DNA of 9,715 nucleotides from Candidatus Moraniibacteriota bacterium (lineage in GTDB: Bacteria; Patescibacteriota; Minisyncoccia; CAIUEV01), in assembly GCA_016867255.1 (NCBI GenBank), contig VGKB01000029.1:1-9715 (forward strand). The letters run 5' to 3'. The notes beneath the pieces are model-generated. The model was not told the DNA's origin. It did not search any database and saw nothing but the letters and a program-made list of their open reading frames with translations. Of this stretch, positions 1 through 6,882 are shown piece after piece (the stretch's first letter is position 1; each line of letters opens with the position of its first letter). A program made the translations under genes and the position numbers.

Positions 1-1301
1 TAAACGAGATTGCGGTTGCGGTAGCCGGAGCAGTGAGTGCTGCCGCAGACCCAAGCAAAGCCATAACGACGATTGGTGGCAATAGCGCCGTAAACCGTGA
101 TAGTGTTTCTTATATAATAAGTTGAGGAATTGGACCAGGAATAATAATCTCTGCCGACTCGGCCTATCTGAGCCACAAGAGCCGCATCAACCTCTAAATT
201 GTTGTCGCTGTAAAGGCCAACATCTACATTGTTCTGAGCGACCAGACCAAGAACGTCTTTTCCGTCAAAATTGGTATAAGTGACATCGTTATTTAAGTAA
301 ATATTTGTCTCGGTGCCGCTGTCGGGATCGGCGGCGGCGACAGTGAGGTGAACATTGCTTATAGTCCCGTCCACCCAAACATCGTCTTGAAAAAAGATAA
401 GTCCGTTAGAGGGCATCTGATAGGAAGTTGAAGTTGTTTCCCTGATAATCTGATGAGTGGTGGAATTACAGGAAGATATCCGGCTTACTCTTATCGTTCC
501 ATCAATTCTTAATCTTAGATGATAGCCGCAGTAAGATCTTCCTAGATCTGGAAAATATAGTCCTCCTTGGGACGGCTGAGAATAGTCTTTCATTACTCCA
601 AAATTTACCGAAACACCATTAAAATCCTTATACTCAGCCGGGAATTCTTTGCCGGCCAAAAAGACTTGCGACTCGTCGGACAGGGCTGTCCAAACGCCTG
701 GTTTGGTTGTTCTGTAATCAGGATCCCAGTAAGTAGTAACGTAACTGGATACCAAGTTATGAGCTATACCATCAAAATGAATCCCATTGTTGGAATGAAT
801 TGGCCCCCAAGTCTCCGTGCCAGCGCCGAAGCGCATAACGTCGTTGGCAATAACACAATATTCACTCCAGGAAGGTTTACGCAAGCGTGCCCTTACTCTT
901 CTCTCAATGGAAGGGTGTTTTGTGTCCCGGCCGGTAATTTCTGCCATTATGATAGTAGATCCGCGCACGGGTTTAGTTACGGCGATGCGGTAATCGCCAA
1001 TGACGGTTCCCGCCTGATTTTTTAATTGGCCGTCATAGTAGGGAATTCCCAGCGGCGTCCCGTTCCAGTAAGCTTCCAGTTGGGCGGAAGAAAGCCCTTC
1101 TAGAGTATGGAGAACGTACCAATAATAATAATTAAGGCCCGCTTCGGCGGCTTGCAGCGCATTGGCCCGAGCGGCCTGCCGGACGGATTGCTGGTAGCGG
1201 TATGAGACGTATCCCAGTAAGCTTGTGAGAATAAGGGCTAGGACTGAGCCGAAAACAATCACAAAAGGAATGACGATGCCGTTTTTATATTTATTTTTCA
1301 T
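1..1301 (-). CDS. PilX-like type IV pilus-associated protein, 3' end missing
   Basis: The reading frame is open from ATG at 1301 to the left edge (433 codons plus two bases), so the C-terminus is missing. Residues 1-8 are short and basic (MKNKYKNG). Residues 9-31 form one hydrophobic helix, followed by an amphipathic helix containing ALQAAEAGL (48-56). This layout is typical of PilX-like minor pilins and related pilus assembly proteins. The body is rich in Gly, Asn, Tyr and Thr, consistent with an extracellular beta-rich domain. A segment around 153-178 (NDVMRFGAGTETWGPIHSNN) resembles the surface domain often found in such proteins. No classical GFTLIE prepilin site is visible. By inference it is a membrane-anchored surface protein of the pilus or pseudopilus apparatus. 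The start codon lies 4 nt after the gyrA stop with no clear Shine-Dalgarno site, so it is probably co-transcribed with and translationally linked to gyrA. The family call is moderate and the substrate is unknown. Confidence 0.7.
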   Translation of the reverse strand, partial: MKNKYKNGIVIPFVIVFGSVLALILTSLLGYVSYRYQQSVRQAARANALQAAEAGLNYYYWYVLHTLEGLSSAQLEAYWNGTPLGIPYYDGQLKNQAGTVIGDYRIAVTKPVRGSTIIMAEITGRDTKHPSIERRVRARLRKPSWSEYCVIANDVMRFGAGTETWGPIHSNNGIHFDGIAHNLVSSYVTTYWDPDYRTTKPGVWTALSDESQVFLAGKEFPAEYKDFNGVSVNFGVMKDYSQPSQGGLYFPDLGRSYCGYHLRLRIDGTIRVSRISSCNSTTHQIIRETTSTSYQMPSNGLIFFQDDVWVDGTISNVHLTVAAADPDSGTETNIYLNNDVTYTNFDGKDVLGLVAQNNVDVGLYSDNNLEVDAALVAQIGRVGRDYYSWSNSSTYYIRNTITVYGAIATNRRYGFAWVCGSTHCSGYRNRNLV

Positions 1302-1305
1302 TTTT

Positions 1306-3747
1306 TTACTCGCCAATGATATCGCCTGAAGCTACCTTGTCTCCGCCATCAAGTTTGATGATTTTTACTCCTTGGGTATTGCGACCGAGCACGGACAATT
1401 TGTTAAGCGGAGTGCGGATTACCTGGCCTTCTTGGGAAGTCAGAATTAGGTCCAACTTATTCCGCGATTCCTGGGCCATTGCCCGGGCTAAAACCAAAGG
1501 GCCGGTTTTCTCCGTAATTCGCATTGTGCGAATGCCGCTTCCTCCCCGGTTTTGTTTTCGGTATTCTTTAAGAGGAGAAAATTTTCCAATGCCGTTAGCG
1601 CTTACGTTTAAAAGTAAATTATTGCTTTCCCCTTCGGCAATCATATTGATTCCCACTATGTAGTCGTCTCCCTTGAGGCGCATTCCGCGAATCCCGGCTG
1701 CTACCCGGCCCATTGGGCGAACGTCTTTTTCGTGAAAGCGGATTGCCTGGCCTTTGGAAGAAACCAAAACCACTTCACTGTTTCCCGAACTGCCCTGAAC
1801 CCAACAAAGCTCGTCGCCGGGTTTTAGCCGGAGGGCGATCAGGCCGCTGCGCCGCACCGTATCAAAAGCTGTTTTTTCCGTCTTTTTGACTATTCCTTTG
1901 CGGGTAACGAAGAAAAAATATTTCGGCGCGTTATCGGCGGGAAGAGCGATAATCGCGGAAACCCTTTCTTCACTGGTTAGATTCAAAAAATTTACCAGCG
2001 CCTGGCCTTTAGCGGTGCGGGAAAATTCCGGTATTTCGTAAGCTTTTAACTGGAAGACTCTTCCGGCAGTAGTGAAAAACATTATATTTGCGTGAGTGTC
2101 GGTAATAAAAAGATGGTCCACTGAATCATCTTTTTTATGCGCCGCCCCCATTACTCCCTTACCGCCCCGATGTTGGGAACGGTATACTTTGGGGCTAGTC
2201 CTTTTTATATAGCCGCTTTTGGTGGTAACAACCAAGGTATCTTCTTGGGGAATAATGTCTTCGGCGGCAAAGTCCTTAACTCCCCGCGCCATCACCCGGG
2301 TGCGCCGCTCGCTTCTATACTTTTCTTTGATTGCCAGGAGTTCCTGTTTGATTACATTTTTGAGCAATTTTTCCGAAGCCAAGATGGCTTCCAGATTGGC
2401 TATCAACTGCTGTTTTTCTTTAAGCTCGTCATCAATCTTCCTTCTCTCCAGCCCGGCTAGGGTCTGCAGTTTCATTTCTAAAATAGCCGTGGCTTGAAGT
2501 TCGGAAAATCCAAATTTTTTGATGAGATTGCGGTGAGCGTTTTCTTTGGTGGAAGATTTTTTTATAAGGGCAATCACTTCGTCAATGTGGTCAAGCGCCT
2601 TTTTTAACCCTTCCAGAATATGCATTCGCTCTCTGGCTTTTTTGAGATCAAATTCCGTGCGGCGCCGCACCACGATTTTACGGTGCTCCAGAAAATGTTC
2701 CATTACCTCCTTAAGCCCCAACACTTTTGGCTGAATGCCGTTATCCACTAAGGCCAGCATATTTACGTTGAAAGCTTTTTGCAAATCAGTAAGGAGATAC
2801 AGCTTGTTGAGAATTTTATTGGGCTGGGCATCTTTTTTAAGTTCAATTACGATCCTGACCCCTTCTTTGTCTGATTCATCCCGGATATCTTTGATGCCAT
2901 CCAACTTATTCAATCTGGCTAGTTCGGCGATTTTGGCGATAGTTTGAGCCTTGTTTGTTTGATAGACGATTTCACTGACAACGATCCGGTGTCCTTTTTT
3001 AGTTTCCTGGATTTCGGCCTGGGCCCGGGTAAGGATTCTCCCCTTTCCGGTGGCGTAGGCCTGCAGAATATCATTTTTATTGTAAATGGTGCCTCCCGTG
3101 GGGAAATCCGGTCCTTTGACGAAGTTAATTATATCCTCAATTCCAGCCTCTGGTTTTTCCAGCATCAATACTAGCGCATCCACTAGTTCGCCAAGATTAT
3201 GGGGAGGAATATTAGTAGCCATTCCCACCGCGATTCCCATTGTTCCGTTAAGCAACATTTGAGGAAGGCGGGCGGGCAGAATTCGGGGTTCTTTGCGGCT
3301 GGCGTCGTAGTTATCAACGAAGTCAACGGTTTCTTTCTCAATGTCGGCAAGCATCTCTTCGGCGGCGGCGGTCATGCGGCATTCGGTGTAACGCATAGCG
3401 GCTGGGTTATCCCCGTCCATTGAGCCAAAATTGCCTTGTCCGTCCACCAGCGGGTAGCGAAAGGAAAAGTCTTGGGCCATACGGACCAAGGTGTCATAAA
3501 CCGCTATATCGCCATGGGGATGATATTTTCCCAAAACATCACCGACCACCAGCGCCGACTTGCGATATTTGACATTGTGCCGGAGCCCCAATTGGTGCAT
3601 AGCGTAAAGAATTCTCCGGTGAACCGGCTTTAAGCCGTCGCGCACGTCCGGCAGCGCCCGCGCCACGATGACGCTCATGGCGTAGTCCAAATAGGATTCC
3701 TCCATCTCGTTTACAATCTCCCGATCTTTCAGTTGGCCGATATTCAT
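1306..3747 (-). CDS. gyrA: DNA gyrase subunit A
   Basis: This is the 813-residue breakage-reunion subunit of type IIA topoisomerase. With GyrB it introduces negative supercoils at the cost of ATP. The N-terminus (MNIGQLKDREIVNEMEESYL) and the block DVRDGLKPVHRRILY are canonical. The catalytic tyrosine is Tyr120 in AAMRYTECRM, equivalent to E. coli Tyr122. The helix that binds quinolones reads YHPHGDIAVYD, so the E. coli Ser83 position is Ile81 while Asp85 (E. coli Asp87) is kept. The C-terminal beta-pinwheel starts near residue 500. It carries a GyrA-box variant, QHRGGKG, near residue 525, and a related QNRGGSG near 731. The box and the pinwheel favour gyrase over ParC. Length is normal for a compact GyrA. 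The upstream membrane-protein gene ends 40 nt earlier and the pilus gene follows after 4 nt. No strong Shine-Dalgarno site is seen. The identification is secure. Confidence 0.97.
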   Translation of the reverse strand: MNIGQLKDREIVNEMEESYLDYAMSVIVARALPDVRDGLKPVHRRILYAMHQLGLRHNVKYRKSALVVGDVLGKYHPHGDIAVYDTLVRMAQDFSFRYPLVDGQGNFGSMDGDNPAAMRYTECRMTAAAEEMLADIEKETVDFVDNYDASRKEPRILPARLPQMLLNGTMGIAVGMATNIPPHNLGELVDALVLMLEKPEAGIEDIINFVKGPDFPTGGTIYNKNDILQAYATGKGRILTRAQAEIQETKKGHRIVVSEIVYQTNKAQTIAKIAELARLNKLDGIKDIRDESDKEGVRIVIELKKDAQPNKILNKLYLLTDLQKAFNVNMLALVDNGIQPKVLGLKEVMEHFLEHRKIVVRRRTEFDLKKARERMHILEGLKKALDHIDEVIALIKKSSTKENAHRNLIKKFGFSELQATAILEMKLQTLAGLERRKIDDELKEKQQLIANLEAILASEKLLKNVIKQELLAIKEKYRSERRTRVMARGVKDFAAEDIIPQEDTLVVTTKSGYIKRTSPKVYRSQHRGGKGVMGAAHKKDDSVDHLFITDTHANIMFFTTAGRVFQLKAYEIPEFSRTAKGQALVNFLNLTSEERVSAIIALPADNAPKYFFFVTRKGIVKKTEKTAFDTVRRSGLIALRLKPGDELCWVQGSSGNSEVVLVSSKGQAIRFHEKDVRPMGRVAAGIRGMRLKGDDYIVGINMIAEGESNNLLLNVSANGIGKFSPLKEYRKQNRGGSGIRTMRITEKTGPLVLARAMAQESRNKLDLILTSQEGQVIRTPLNKLSVLGRNTQGVKIIKLDGGDKVASGDIIGE

Positions 3748-3787
3748 AAAAAAATCTCAAAAAGTTTAAACTAAATTTGTAACAGAA

Positions 3788-4312
3788 CTAATATGCGCAC
3801 TTGCAGTAAATATAATATCCCAGACTAACGACCAATAGCAATCCTGCCGGCACCGCTACTTTCTGGAAAGGAAAATAAACCTTTCCCTCATTCCTTTTCT
3901 TTAATTTGGAGTGGATAAAGGCGCCAAGCCAAAAAACGATCGTGCCGGCGGTTACTCCCAGAATTATTTTATCTACTCCCCAAAGGCGGTTTCCGGGCAG
4001 GTTAATAAAATTTAGTTTATAAAGAGGTATTAAGGCAAAGAAGTAGACCAGAAACAAAACGGCGAATCCCGTTACGGCGTTTAATTTCTGCTTTTTCTTA
4101 AGGAAACTCCAGCTCCAGGCGGTTACGGAAAGACACAACCCTCCAATCCAGATGGCGGAAATGAAATCATCAATACCAATCCATCTTGAAATTCCTAATC
4201 CTCCCGCTACAACTACCGTACAGGCGGGGCAGACTGCCTCCGCGGCGAAAGGGAGAAAAAAGGAAATAAAAAACAAAACCCAAAAAGTAGACCACCTAAA
4301 CTGGGCTTTCAT
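3788..4312 (-). CDS. Four-helix membrane protein with CPAC and CKC motifs, function unknown
   Basis: This is a 174-residue protein when started at ATG 4312. A TTG two codons upstream (4318) is possible, but the ATG sits better relative to the promoter at 4344-4372. Residues 1-26 look like a signal peptide ending in AEA, immediately followed by VCPAC (27-31). The next segment, GLGISRWIGIDD (38-49), looks like a conserved signature of an uncharacterised Patescibacteria membrane family, but that is from memory and not verified. Hydrophobic segments follow at about 50-71, 79-98, 116-134 and 152-169, and the protein ends CKCAY. The paired cysteines CxxC at the mature N-terminus and CxC at the C-terminus suggest metal binding or thiol redox chemistry at the membrane. 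This is inference only. It is the first gene of the unit leading into gyrA. It could equally be a structural membrane protein with a disulfide. Confidence 0.75.
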   Translation of the reverse strand: MKAQFRWSTFWVLFFISFFLPFAAEAVCPACTVVVAGGLGISRWIGIDDFISAIWIGGLCLSVTAWSWSFLKKKQKLNAVTGFAVLFLVYFFALIPLYKLNFINLPGNRLWGVDKIILGVTAGTIVFWLGAFIHSKLKKRNEGKVYFPFQKVAVPAGLLLVVSLGYYIYCKCAY

Positions 4313-4343
4313 ATGCAAATTCGATTATTTCTTAGCCAAACTA

Positions 4344-4372
4344 ATTATATATGAAGATTAAAATGGGGGCAA
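4344..4372 (-). promoter_or_regulatory. Leftward sigma70-type promoter for the membrane protein-gyrA-pilus unit
   Basis: On the minus strand, TTGCCC (4372-4367) is followed by exactly 17 nt and a perfect TATAAT (4349-4344). Transcription would begin near 4337, leaving about 25 nt before ATG 4312. The match was found by eye. The perfect -10 and ideal spacing make it credible, and it faces away from the rpsB promoter in the same gap. Confidence 0.6.
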
Positions 4373-4385
4373 AATTAACGGTTTT

Positions 4386-4434
4386 TTGACGAAATTGATG
4401 TTTGCGGTTATAAAATTACAGGATACAGTATAAT
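4386..4434 (+). promoter_or_regulatory. Rightward promoter region for rpsB-tsf
   Basis: TTGACG (4386-4391) is followed by 17 nt and TATAAA (4409-4414), a near-consensus sigma70-type promoter. A second perfect -10, TATAAT (4429-4434), lies 20 nt downstream but lacks a good -35, so it may be a weaker second start. Transcription from the first would begin near 4421 and give a leader of about 120 nt before rpsB. Confidence 0.6.
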
Positions 4435-4463
4435 GTTTTTATCACTCATGCGTTCATGTTTTT

Positions 4464-4537
4464 GGGAAAACCCTCGGCAATTCTTACCTAAAAAAACTGC
4501 CGCAAAAGAGAACGCAGCGGATTAACTAATAAGGGAG
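4464..4537 (+). promoter_or_regulatory. rpsB leader with two small hairpins and a Shine-Dalgarno site
   Basis: Within the roughly 120-nt rpsB leader, GGG-AAAA-CCC (4464-4473) can form a small hairpin. CGGCA (4475-4479) can pair with TGCCG (4498-4502). AAGGGAG (4531-4537) is a good Shine-Dalgarno sequence 3 nt before ATG 4541. In many bacteria uS2 represses its own mRNA through the leader. Whether that applies here is only a possibility, and the stems are short. Confidence 0.35.
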
Positions 4538-4540
4538 AAG

Positions 4541-5440
4541 ATGACAAAAAAATTACAAAGCATGCCCTCAACAGCAATTGAGGACGCGGAGCACGAAGCT
4601 GGCAGCGGGGAAGTGGAATCTAAAGAAGAAGAAAAACGGTTGAGCGAATCCGAGAAAGACAGCGGCAAAAAAAACGACCCGGGCCAAGATGATAAAGGAG
4701 AAGCCAAGGGCAACATTAGCTCAAAAAACGAAAACAAGCTCTTGCCTCTTCCTAAGGGACGGTTGCCTAAGTTGGAAGAACTTTTGAAGGCAGGGGTGCA
4801 TTTTGGCCATCAAAAAAGTCGTTGGGATCCGCGAGCCGGTTCTTATATTTTCGGTGAGAGAAGCGGAATTCACATTATAAACCTGAAAATTACCTACCAG
4901 AAGCTAGAGACGGCTTTAGAGAAGATAAAATCCGTTGTGAACGGGAAGGGCACGATTTTATTTCTTGGAACTAAGAAACAAATCTACGCTTTGGTAAAGG
5001 AAGCGGCGGAAATTACCGGGATGCCTTATGTTACGGGACGTTGGCTGGGAGGCACTTTTACGAATTTTACCACTCTCCGCCGCCGCATCCAAAAACTCTT
5101 GGATTTGGAAAAAAAAGACGAGGGGGGAGAATTAAGCCACTACACCAAAAAAGAGAGAGCTGACTTTAAAAAACTAATCCAAGATTTTGAAAAAAATATG
5201 GGAGGGATCAAGAGTCTCAAAGATCTCCCTGATGCGGTTTTTGTAGTGGGAGTTAAAGAAGAAAACACGGCAGTTGCCGAGGCGCGAAAGACCGGTGTTC
5301 CGATAATCGCCTTAACCGATACCAACAACAACCCCAAAGAGATTGATTTTCCGATTCCGGCTAATGATGATGCGGTAAAATCGGTTCAATTGATATTGCG
5401 ATATGTGGCGAGAGAGATCTTAGAGGCAAAAAAAGCGTAA
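4541..5440 (+). CDS. rpsB: Small-subunit ribosomal protein uS2 with acidic N-terminal extension
   Basis: This 299-residue protein is ribosomal protein uS2 of the 30S subunit. The conserved core begins at about residue 80 with LLKAGVHFGHQKSRWDPR and continues through FLGTKKQIYALVKEAA, GRWLGGTFTNF, the coiled-coil insertion, LPDAVFVVGVKEENTAVAEA and the closing IPIPAND-like block. Typical uS2 is about 225-260 residues. Here residues 1-74 are an extra Glu/Lys/Ser/Gly-rich, probably disordered and net acidic segment with no recognised domain. ATG 4541 is supported by AAGGGAG just upstream. An in-frame TTG at 4763, preceded by AAGGGA (4754-4759), would give a 225-residue product of normal length, so a second or even the true start is possible. 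It is followed 10 nt later by tsf, the classic uS2/EF-Ts pairing. Core identification is secure; the start is less so. Confidence 0.96.
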   Translation: MTKKLQSMPSTAIEDAEHEAGSGEVESKEEEKRLSESEKDSGKKNDPGQDDKGEAKGNISSKNENKLLPLPKGRLPKLEELLKAGVHFGHQKSRWDPRAGSYIFGERSGIHIINLKITYQKLETALEKIKSVVNGKGTILFLGTKKQIYALVKEAAEITGMPYVTGRWLGGTFTNFTTLRRRIQKLLDLEKKDEGGELSHYTKKERADFKKLIQDFEKNMGGIKSLKDLPDAVFVVGVKEENTAVAEARKTGVPIIALTDTNNNPKEIDFPIPANDDAVKSVQLILRYVAREILEAKKA

Positions 5441-5450
5441 AGACACTAAT

Positions 5451-6038
5451 ATGTCAATAAATTTAGAACAAATAAAAGAACTCAGAGAAAAAACTGCCGT
5501 CAGTATCGCAGAATGTAAAGCCGCGCTTGAACAAACGTCTGGCGATATTGAAAAAGCTATTATTGTGCTTAGAAAAAGGGGCCTTGAAACGGCTAACCGC
5601 AAGTCCCAAAGAGAGACCAAAGAAGGAATTATCGCCTTCTATGTGCATACGAACAAGAAAGTGGGCGCGCTGCTGGAGCTTTTTTGTGAAACGGATTTCG
5701 TGGCTAAAAATGCTGACTTTGAGGCATTAGGCAAAGATTTAGCTATGCAAGTGGTAGCGGCTAATCCTAAGGCGGTAAAACCGGAAGATATTTCTCAAGA
5801 AGAGATGGAGCAGGAGGAAAACATCTACCGAGAACAGTTGGAAAAATCCGGCAAGCCGGCAGAGATTGTGGAAAAAGCCCTGCAGGGTAAAATTAGCAAG
5901 TTTCGCGAAGAGAATGCCCTTCTTACCCAGCCTTTTATTAAAGATCCGGGAAGAAAAGTTGACGATGTAATAAAAGAAACAATCAGCAAAGTGGGGGAAA
6001 ACATTCAGGTGGGAAGATTTTGCCGCTTCCAAATTTAA
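5451..6038 (+). CDS. tsf: Elongation factor Ts, short form
   Basis: EF-Ts is the guanine nucleotide exchange factor that recycles EF-Tu from its GDP to its GTP form in the cytoplasm. The N-terminal UBA-like domain (about 1-50) reads LREKTAVSIAECKAALE and GDIEKAIIVLRKRG. It is followed by the signature TDFVAKN (81-87), whose Asp-Phe pair intrudes near the EF-Tu nucleotide site. The protein ends with ENIQVGRFCRF. At 195 residues it has one core subdomain instead of the two in the 283-residue E. coli protein, and resembles the short Thermus-type form in length. This is natural rather than a truncation, because the closing motif is present. It lies 10 nt after rpsB without an obvious Shine-Dalgarno site, and is presumably translated from the same message. 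Confidence 0.96.
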   Translation: MSINLEQIKELREKTAVSIAECKAALEQTSGDIEKAIIVLRKRGLETANRKSQRETKEGIIAFYVHTNKKVGALLELFCETDFVAKNADFEALGKDLAMQVVAANPKAVKPEDISQEEMEQEENIYREQLEKSGKPAEIVEKALQGKISKFREENALLTQPFIKDPGRKVDDVIKETISKVGENIQVGRFCRFQI

Positions 6039-6055
6039 ATTTACTAAATAAAAAT

Positions 6056-6403
6056 ATGAAAATTTTAATTCTGGAGGATGACGAGATGATTGCAGATATC
6101 TACAAGAAGCACTTTGAGCAGGCAGGGAATGAGGTTATTTTGGTTAACGAGACCCAAAAAGCTTTGGAACGGATTATGAAAGAAAAGCCGGAAGTGGCAT
6201 TACTAGACCTTTTGATTTCCGGCGGCGGCGGAATAGAAATTCTCAAGAAGCTGAAAGACTGGGGAGGGAAGACAAAATTAATCATCTTTAGCAATGAGCA
6301 GGATCCGGAGAAGGAAAAGGAAACTAAGAACCTTGGAGCGGCTGATTTTCTTATTAAAGCGGATTATACGCCGGAAAAATTGCTAAAAAAACTTGGAGGA
6401 TAA
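6056..6403 (+). CDS. Stand-alone response-regulator receiver protein 1
   Basis: This 115-residue protein consists only of a CheY-like receiver domain. The acidic pocket is Glu7-Asp8-Asp9 (LILEDDE), the phosphoacceptor is Asp51 (VALLDLL), the switch residue is Ser79 (IIFSN) and the conserved lysine is Lys101 (FLIKAD). All catalytic positions are present, so it should accept phosphate from a histidine kinase. There is no DNA-binding or enzymatic output domain. ATG 6056 is preferred over a TTG at 6020 that would overlap tsf, since the receiver fold begins right at MKILILEDD. No histidine kinase is in the window. It lies 17 nt after tsf and 58 nt before a second receiver. By inference it acts through protein-protein contact or as a phosphate relay. 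Confidence 0.9.
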   Translation: MKILILEDDEMIADIYKKHFEQAGNEVILVNETQKALERIMKEKPEVALLDLLISGGGGIEILKKLKDWGGKTKLIIFSNEQDPEKEKETKNLGAADFLIKADYTPEKLLKKLGG

Positions 6404-6461
6404 GACGAGATAGTTTCACTCAAAATAACGAATGATAAATGATAAATAAAAAATAATATCG

Positions 6462-6839
6462 ATGCAAAAAAGAGTACTCATAATTGATGACGACCAAGAT
6501 CTTCTGGAAATGTACGGGCTCAAATTTCTTCAGGAAGGTTTTAGCGTGGAGAGGGCGGAAAATGGAGCTTGGGGTTTAAAGAGAATCAAAGAAGAGCCAT
6601 TTGATATTGTTTTGCTGGATGTGTCTATGCCGGCAATGAATGGGCTGGAGATGCTCAAAAACATTAAGGGAAAAAATAAAATAGAGAAAAGTCCCAAGAT
6701 CATTGCGTTGTCCAATACCGCGCTTGACGCGGAAATAGAGGAAATGAAAAAGGCGGGGGCAGACAAGTGTTTTATTAAAATCAGGATGACTCCGGCGGAA
6801 ATATATCAGGAAGCGTTAAAACTGCTGAGGGAAAAGTAG
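6462..6839 (+). CDS. Stand-alone response-regulator receiver protein 2
   Basis: This is a 125-residue receiver-only protein with acidic residues Asp9-Asp10-Asp11 (RVLIIDDDQD), phosphoacceptor Asp53 (IVLLDVSMP), switch residue Ser84 (IIALSN) and conserved Lys106 (CFIKIRMTP). It resembles the preceding receiver in plan, including the Ser switch and a TP motif shortly after the conserved lysine, but the sequences differ widely. An old duplication is possible but not shown. There is no output domain. No Shine-Dalgarno site is visible; the 30 nt before the start are A/T-rich with a short AATGATA repeat. It lies between the first receiver and aspS, 43 nt before the latter. The partner kinase is not in the window. 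Confidence 0.9.
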   Translation: MQKRVLIIDDDQDLLEMYGLKFLQEGFSVERAENGAWGLKRIKEEPFDIVLLDVSMPAMNGLEMLKNIKGKNKIEKSPKIIALSNTALDAEIEEMKKAGADKCFIKIRMTPAEIYQEALKLLREK

Positions 6840-6882
6840 AAAATTCAGTTAAGTTTTCCCGTTATCCATTTTTATTACCCTA

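Noticed and set aside
567..1025. 152-codon rightward ORF
   Set aside because: It is a shadow of the open leftward pilus-protein frame, which has a clear membrane helix and runs to the window edge.
3539..3760. 73-codon leftward ORF inside the start of gyrA
   Set aside because: Out-of-frame shadow of the strongly conserved GyrA N-terminus.
6020..6055. TTG start for receiver protein 1
   Set aside because: It would overlap tsf and add 12 residues before the first strand of the receiver fold; ATG 6056 fits the domain exactly.
6431..6446. Short AATGATA tandem repeat before receiver protein 2
   Set aside because: Two copies in A/T-rich spacer DNA; no sign of function beyond base composition.
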